This document shows positions 6,565 through 9,628 of a stretch of 9,628 bases of DNA, in pieces; position 1 is the stretch's first letter; the number at the start of each line of letters is the position of its first letter. The stretch comes from Candidatus Albibeggiatoa sp. nov. BB20 (lineage in GTDB: Bacteria > Pseudomonadota > Gammaproteobacteria > Beggiatoales > Beggiatoaceae): positions 1 to 9,628 of the forward strand of contig JADGDW010000165.1 in the NCBI GenBank assembly GCA_016744725.1, given 5' to 3'. The notes under the pieces were generated by a model that saw nothing but the letters and a program-made list of their open reading frames with translations, was not told the DNA's origin and searched no databases. The position numbers and the translations under genes are program-made.

Positions 6565-8475
6565 ATGAAGAAATTTCTGACCACTTCTGGTTTACTCATT
6601 GGACTCGCGCTGTTTCTAGCCGTCAATATCCTGAGTAATACCACTTTAAAGTCATTACGTTTAGACCTTACTGAAAACAATTTATACACGCTGTCAGAGG
6701 GCACTAAAAATATTCTGGCTAACCTTGATGAACCTGTTACCTTGCGTTTTTATCTATCTGAAAAACTAGCAACTCAGCTACCGGGGATTAATAGTTATGC
6801 AACTCGGGTTAAAGAGTTATTAGAAGAATATCAGCGTTATGTGGGTAGTAAATTACGTTTAGAAGTGATTGATCCAGAACCCTTTTCAGAACAAGAAGAT
6901 CGTGCTGTGGGTTACGGTTTGCAAGGTGTACCAATCGATACTAGTAACACTAGTTTTTATTTTGGTTTAGTTGGTACTAATGCGGTAGATACTGAAGAAA
7001 CCATCACTTTCTTCCAACCCGACCGAGAATCATTTTTAGAATATGATGTTAGCAAATTGGTTTATAAACTAGCCAATCCTAAACAGCCTGTTATGGGCAT
7101 TATGAGCAGTTTGCCGATTCAAGGCAGTCCTAGCCCATTTATGCAAGATGCCGAGCAACCCATCATGATTGTGGATCAATTACGCCAGTTATTTGAAGTA
7201 CGCAAGATTGAAACTACTGCAAGCACCATTGAAAATGATATTGATGTATTGATGATAGTTCATCCTAAGGCATTATCTGATAGCACCTTATACGCGATTG
7301 ACCAGTTTATATTAGCAGGCGGTCGTGCAATGATTTTCGTTGACCCATATTCTGAAACCGATACCCCGCCACAAAATCCGCAAAATCCATTCGCCAACAT
7401 GAATGCGCCACGTAATTCTGATTTAGCCAAATTATTTGACCAATGGGGTATTGAATTATTACAAGGTAAAGTGGTTGGAGATATGAATCTTGCGCAGCGG
7501 GTACAAATTCGTAAAGATTCACGAGCAGTGGTGATTGAATACCCTGTCTACATGGATTTAAATTCACCAGAATTCTTTAGCTCTAGCGATATTGTTACAG
7601 GTGATTTAGGTAATGTGAATCTAGCAACGGCGGGCAGCTTGACTCATAAACAAGGTGCAAGCACTGAAATGACCACGTTAATGATGAGTTCTGCACAAGC
7701 AATGGCGATTGATAGCACTAAATTAGGTATGTTTGCAGACCCAGAAGCCATGGTTAAAGAGTTTAAACCAGAGCAACAATTTATTTTAGCCGCCCGAATG
7801 ACAGGACAAGTGAAAACCGCATTTCCTGATGGTAAACCCGTTGTTGAAGAAAATACTGAAGATGCGGCAGCACCTACACCTGAAGTTGATGTTCCTCACT
7901 TAACTGAATCCAAAGACAGCATCAATGTGATTGTGGTTGCAGATACGGATTTATTACAAGATCAATTCTGGGTTCAAGTACAAAATTTCTTGGGTCAACG
8001 GATTGCACTTCCTTTAGCTTCTAATGGTGATTTTGTGACTAATTCGATTGAAAGCTTGATGGGTAATAATGACTTAATCAGCGTGCGTAGTCGCGGCAGT
8101 TTTACTCGTCCATTCACCAAAGTGGAAGAAATTCAAAAAGTGGCTGAGCAACGTTTCCGTGAAAAAGAGCAAGAGGTGCAAGCGCGTTTAGAACAAACTG
8201 AGCAAAAGCTGGCTGAATTACAAAGCCAAAAGCAAGGTGGTAGCGCATTATTGCTAAGCACGGAACAACGCCAAGAATTAGAACGTTTCCGCCAGCAAAA
8301 AGTGCAAATTCGCAAAGAATTACGTGATGTACAACATCAGTTGCGTAAAGATATTGAAACCTTGGAAAGTCGGATGACATTCCTTAATATTGGTTTAATT
8401 CCATTTCTTATTGCATTTTTGGGTATTGGCTTAGCTTTATTCCGTCGTGAGAAACGAGTCAAATTAGCGGCTTAG
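6565..8475 (+). CDS. GldG-like ABC-transporter auxiliary membrane protein
   Basis: Seen: 636 aa. An N-terminal membrane anchor (about 5-23) is followed by the family opening RLDLTENNLYTLSEGT (about 32-47). A large extracytoplasmic domain has a DVLMIVHPK strand and GGRAMIFVDPYSE block near 227-265. A long coiled coil (about 522-600, rich in E, Q, R) follows, then a C-terminal membrane helix (about 606-626) and a basic tail. Known: this architecture is the ABC_transp_aux/GldG family, normally encoded beside a GldA-like ATPase and a GldF-like permease and often a DUF4340 gene. None of those is within the window, so it stands alone. The start at 6565 is preferred to 6550 because GGAG lies 9 nt before it and the protein then begins MKKFL, a normal anchor start. 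It may serve a transporter encoded elsewhere, or have another envelope role. Confidence 0.9.
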   Translation: MKKFLTTSGLLIGLALFLAVNILSNTTLKSLRLDLTENNLYTLSEGTKNILANLDEPVTLRFYLSEKLATQLPGINSYATRVKELLEEYQRYVGSKLRLEVIDPEPFSEQEDRAVGYGLQGVPIDTSNTSFYFGLVGTNAVDTEETITFFQPDRESFLEYDVSKLVYKLANPKQPVMGIMSSLPIQGSPSPFMQDAEQPIMIVDQLRQLFEVRKIETTASTIENDIDVLMIVHPKALSDSTLYAIDQFILAGGRAMIFVDPYSETDTPPQNPQNPFANMNAPRNSDLAKLFDQWGIELLQGKVVGDMNLAQRVQIRKDSRAVVIEYPVYMDLNSPEFFSSSDIVTGDLGNVNLATAGSLTHKQGASTEMTTLMMSSAQAMAIDSTKLGMFADPEAMVKEFKPEQQFILAARMTGQVKTAFPDGKPVVEENTEDAAAPTPEVDVPHLTESKDSINVIVVADTDLLQDQFWVQVQNFLGQRIALPLASNGDFVTNSIESLMGNNDLISVRSRGSFTRPFTKVEEIQKVAEQRFREKEQEVQARLEQTEQKLAELQSQKQGGSALLLSTEQRQELERFRQQKVQIRKELRDVQHQLRKDIETLESRMTFLNIGLIPFLIAFLGIGLALFRREKRVKLAA

Positions 8476-8496
8476 GCGTTAAAATCCAATCAATTT

Positions 8497-8538
8497 AGGA
8501 GTGCAGAATAACTTTGTTTAAGTATGTTTTGTACTCCT
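8497..8538 (+). terminator. Hairpin after the GldG-like gene, possible terminator
   Basis: AGGAGTGCAGAA (8497-8508) can pair with TTTTGTACTCCT (8527-8538) over 12 positions, two of them G-U, with an 18-nt loop. It lies 21 nt after the stop codon. No proper U-tract follows, so termination would be inefficient or need Rho; it may equally be a 3'-end stabiliser. Confidence 0.35.
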
Positions 8539-8574
8539 GATTTAGAATGGGTTTTATGAACTATGGTGTTTAGC

Positions 8575-8692
8575 TATAGTCATTTTATTTTAAGATGATA
8601 CAGGACTGGCAATCCTTGATTTTAAAACTATTTGATATTTAAAATATTTTAGGACTGCCAGTCCTCACACACTCAAGACAGAATTGACTATA
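8575..8692. mobile_element. 118-bp MITE-like imperfect inverted-repeat element
   Basis: The ends are an exact 8-bp inverted repeat, TATAGTCA (8575-8582) and TGACTATA (8685-8692). Inside, at equal distance (19 bp) from each end, are two copies of a 15-bp near-palindrome: AGGACTGGCAATCCT (8602-8616) and AGGACTGCCAGTCCT (8651-8665), which are inverted repeats of each other at 14 of 15 positions. The intervening 19-bp arms match weakly (6 of 19, many differences being transitions). Inner TTTTAAA/TTTAAAA extends the fold. It carries no coding capacity and lies between convergent genes. A non-autonomous element or dispersed palindromic repeat is the best reading; a bidirectional terminator is an alternative. 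Confidence 0.45.
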
Positions 8693-8755
8693 ATAGGAAA
8701 TTGTAGAATTTCGTTTTACGTGACGACGCATTTTAACTCTTTAAACATTTATGAA

Positions 8756-9475
8756 TCAATCACTTAAATAATGAGCTTTTAGTTTTTCGTAAAGACTGTC
8801 TGTACGATATTGAGCTGATTTATCCATATTGTTTCTACGCCACATTTCATTCCATAAATGCACCGCTTTAGAATCATTAATAATCATTGGATGAATGGGT
8901 TGGATTGTTTTTTGATAATTCCAATATTCAATTGGGCAAAAAATATGGAATGGCATGATATAACGTTGTAATTTGTGTATATTGACGGCTTCTGTTAACA
9001 GAGTGGGTCCCATTTCTCCTCATGCTAAATCTTGAGAATCTTTTTCTATTGATTTGTAATAACAGTATTCCATTAATTCTGAACCAGCAGAAGAGACACC
9101 CATCACACAATTTGTGGCTTTTAGCCCACCTTTTTTACGCTTCGCGCTAGCTAAAACATAAGCTTGCTTTTGCTCGAACGGCTGTAAACAAACTATATCA
9201 CTATCAACCCAGTAGCCACCTTTTTCTAGTAATAATTTGTATCTAAACATATTAGCAAAGCCTGCATAACTATCATACATTTTATATTTGAAAATTTTGT
9301 TTCTGGGGATAATTTCATTTGCATCCATCACAATAGTATCTTTAGGTATATTTTTTACAGTATCGTATGTATACAAGTGGAATGAATGTCCATTTTTTAA
9401 AAAAGATGAAATACAAAGTTGTTCCATTGGTGATAAAGCATCACCGATCCAAAGACTTTGGATAATAGGGAGCAT
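8756..9475 (-). pseudogene. DXD-type glycosyltransferase interrupted by an in-frame TGA
   Basis: Seen: one reading frame of 240 codons broken once by TGA at 9022-9020 (codon 152). The first part (151 aa) has the family opening QSLWIGDALSPMEQLCI, the NMFRYKLLLEKGGYW helix and the DSD motif (91-93) for metal and nucleotide-sugar binding. The second part continues in the same frame as G-E-M-G-P-T and ends HYLSD at a genuine TGA. Known: the Gly_transf_sug/capsular polysaccharide family has a W-G-x-x-G-P block there, so the TGA stands exactly at the Trp codon (TGG to TGA, one transition). Full length, about 239 aa, suits the family. The start has an AAAAGG site 9 nt before the ATG. The broken product would lose its C-terminal third. 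Restart at ATG 9013 is conceivable, but its GAGGAG site is only 2 nt away. Confidence 0.82.
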
Positions 9476-9500
9476 AAAGAAAAACCTTTTAAATACACAA

Positions 9501-9619
9501 ATGTTAAAAAAACTTGTAAAAATAGGTGAAGCTGCAAAGATACTAGGTTCAAGTCCTGCCCAGTTAATGCAGCTCTAAACTTAAACACCTATGGTGTGGA
9601 CACGTTACAGCCCACCTAA
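9501..9619 (+). pseudogene. Internally deleted IS607-type element: recombinase N-terminus joined to TnpB-like tail
   Basis: Seen: a short frame from ATG 9501 to TAA 9578 reads MLKKLVKIGEAAKILGSSPA and then diverges. The start matches the MerR-like helix-turn-helix that opens IS607-family serine recombinases (typically IGEAAKxLGVSPxTLRRW), cut off before the second helix. A second frame overlapping its end (about 9551-9619) reads ...CPVNAALNLNTYGVDTLQPT then TAA, resembling the LNxxG-type C-terminal tail of TnpB proteins. Inference: both ends of an IS607 orfA-tnpB element survive, with the middle deleted. The remnant begins 25 bp from the glycosyltransferase start. The recombinase part is fairly convincing; the TnpB part is tentative because the motif is short. 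Confidence 0.5.
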
Positions 9620-9628
9620 ACGCACATA

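Noticed and set aside
8756..9475. UGA read as Trp (alternative genetic code) or selenocysteine
   Set aside because: TGA serves as the ordinary stop of the ATPase gene and of this same gene, Trp is TGG throughout the window, and the expected residue here is Trp rather than Cys/Sec.
9542..9560. tRNA-like T-arm motif GGTTCAAGTCC
   Set aside because: The 5-bp T-stem does not pair properly, and there is no acceptor stem or anticodon arm upstream; the bases belong to the recombinase HTH codons.
1..9628. CRISPR arrays, rRNA or complete tRNA genes
   Set aside because: No regularly spaced direct repeats and no tRNA or rRNA signatures were seen on either strand.

Overview
The window looks like a stretch of an AT-rich gammaproteobacterial chromosome from an organism that respires oxygen at low tension. 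The gammaproteobacterial placement is an inference from the style of the cbb3 oxidase proteins and their neighbours. A sulfur-oxidiser of the Thiotrichales/Beggiatoaceae type would fit, but nothing here proves the genus.

Left part, minus strand (1-1790): an accessory two-gene module. An AAA/OLD-like (ABC-class) ATPase of 460 aa overlaps by ATGA a second gene that runs off the window edge. The visible part of that second protein carries a PD-(D/E)XK-nuclease-like signature. The layout resembles ATPase-plus-nuclease defence systems, but I cannot match it to a named one.

Centre-left, minus strand (1884-5366): a complete ccoNOQP operon for cbb3-type cytochrome c oxidase. It has a near-consensus sigma70 promoter, a leader of about 160 nt, a stable hairpin between ccoN and ccoO, very tight ccoO-ccoQ-ccoP junctions, and a rho-independent terminator. 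All expected haem, CuB and cytochrome c ligands are present. The assembly genes ccoGHIS are not in the window.

Centre-right, plus strand (5759-8475): a DJ-1/PfpI-family gene resembling the plant DJ-1D type (probable glyoxalase III-like deglycase), with its own terminator. It is followed by a GldG-like ABC-transporter auxiliary protein that stands alone, without the ATPase and permease genes that normally accompany it.

Right part (8476-9628): an intergenic region between convergent genes holds a 118-bp imperfect inverted-repeat element with the look of a MITE. Next comes a minus-strand glycosyltransferase gene interrupted by an in-frame TGA exactly where a Trp would be expected. At the edge is an internally deleted remnant of an IS607-type element: the start of the recombinase joined to what looks like a TnpB tail. 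The right third thus appears to be a decaying, mobile-element-affected zone beside a conserved respiratory locus.
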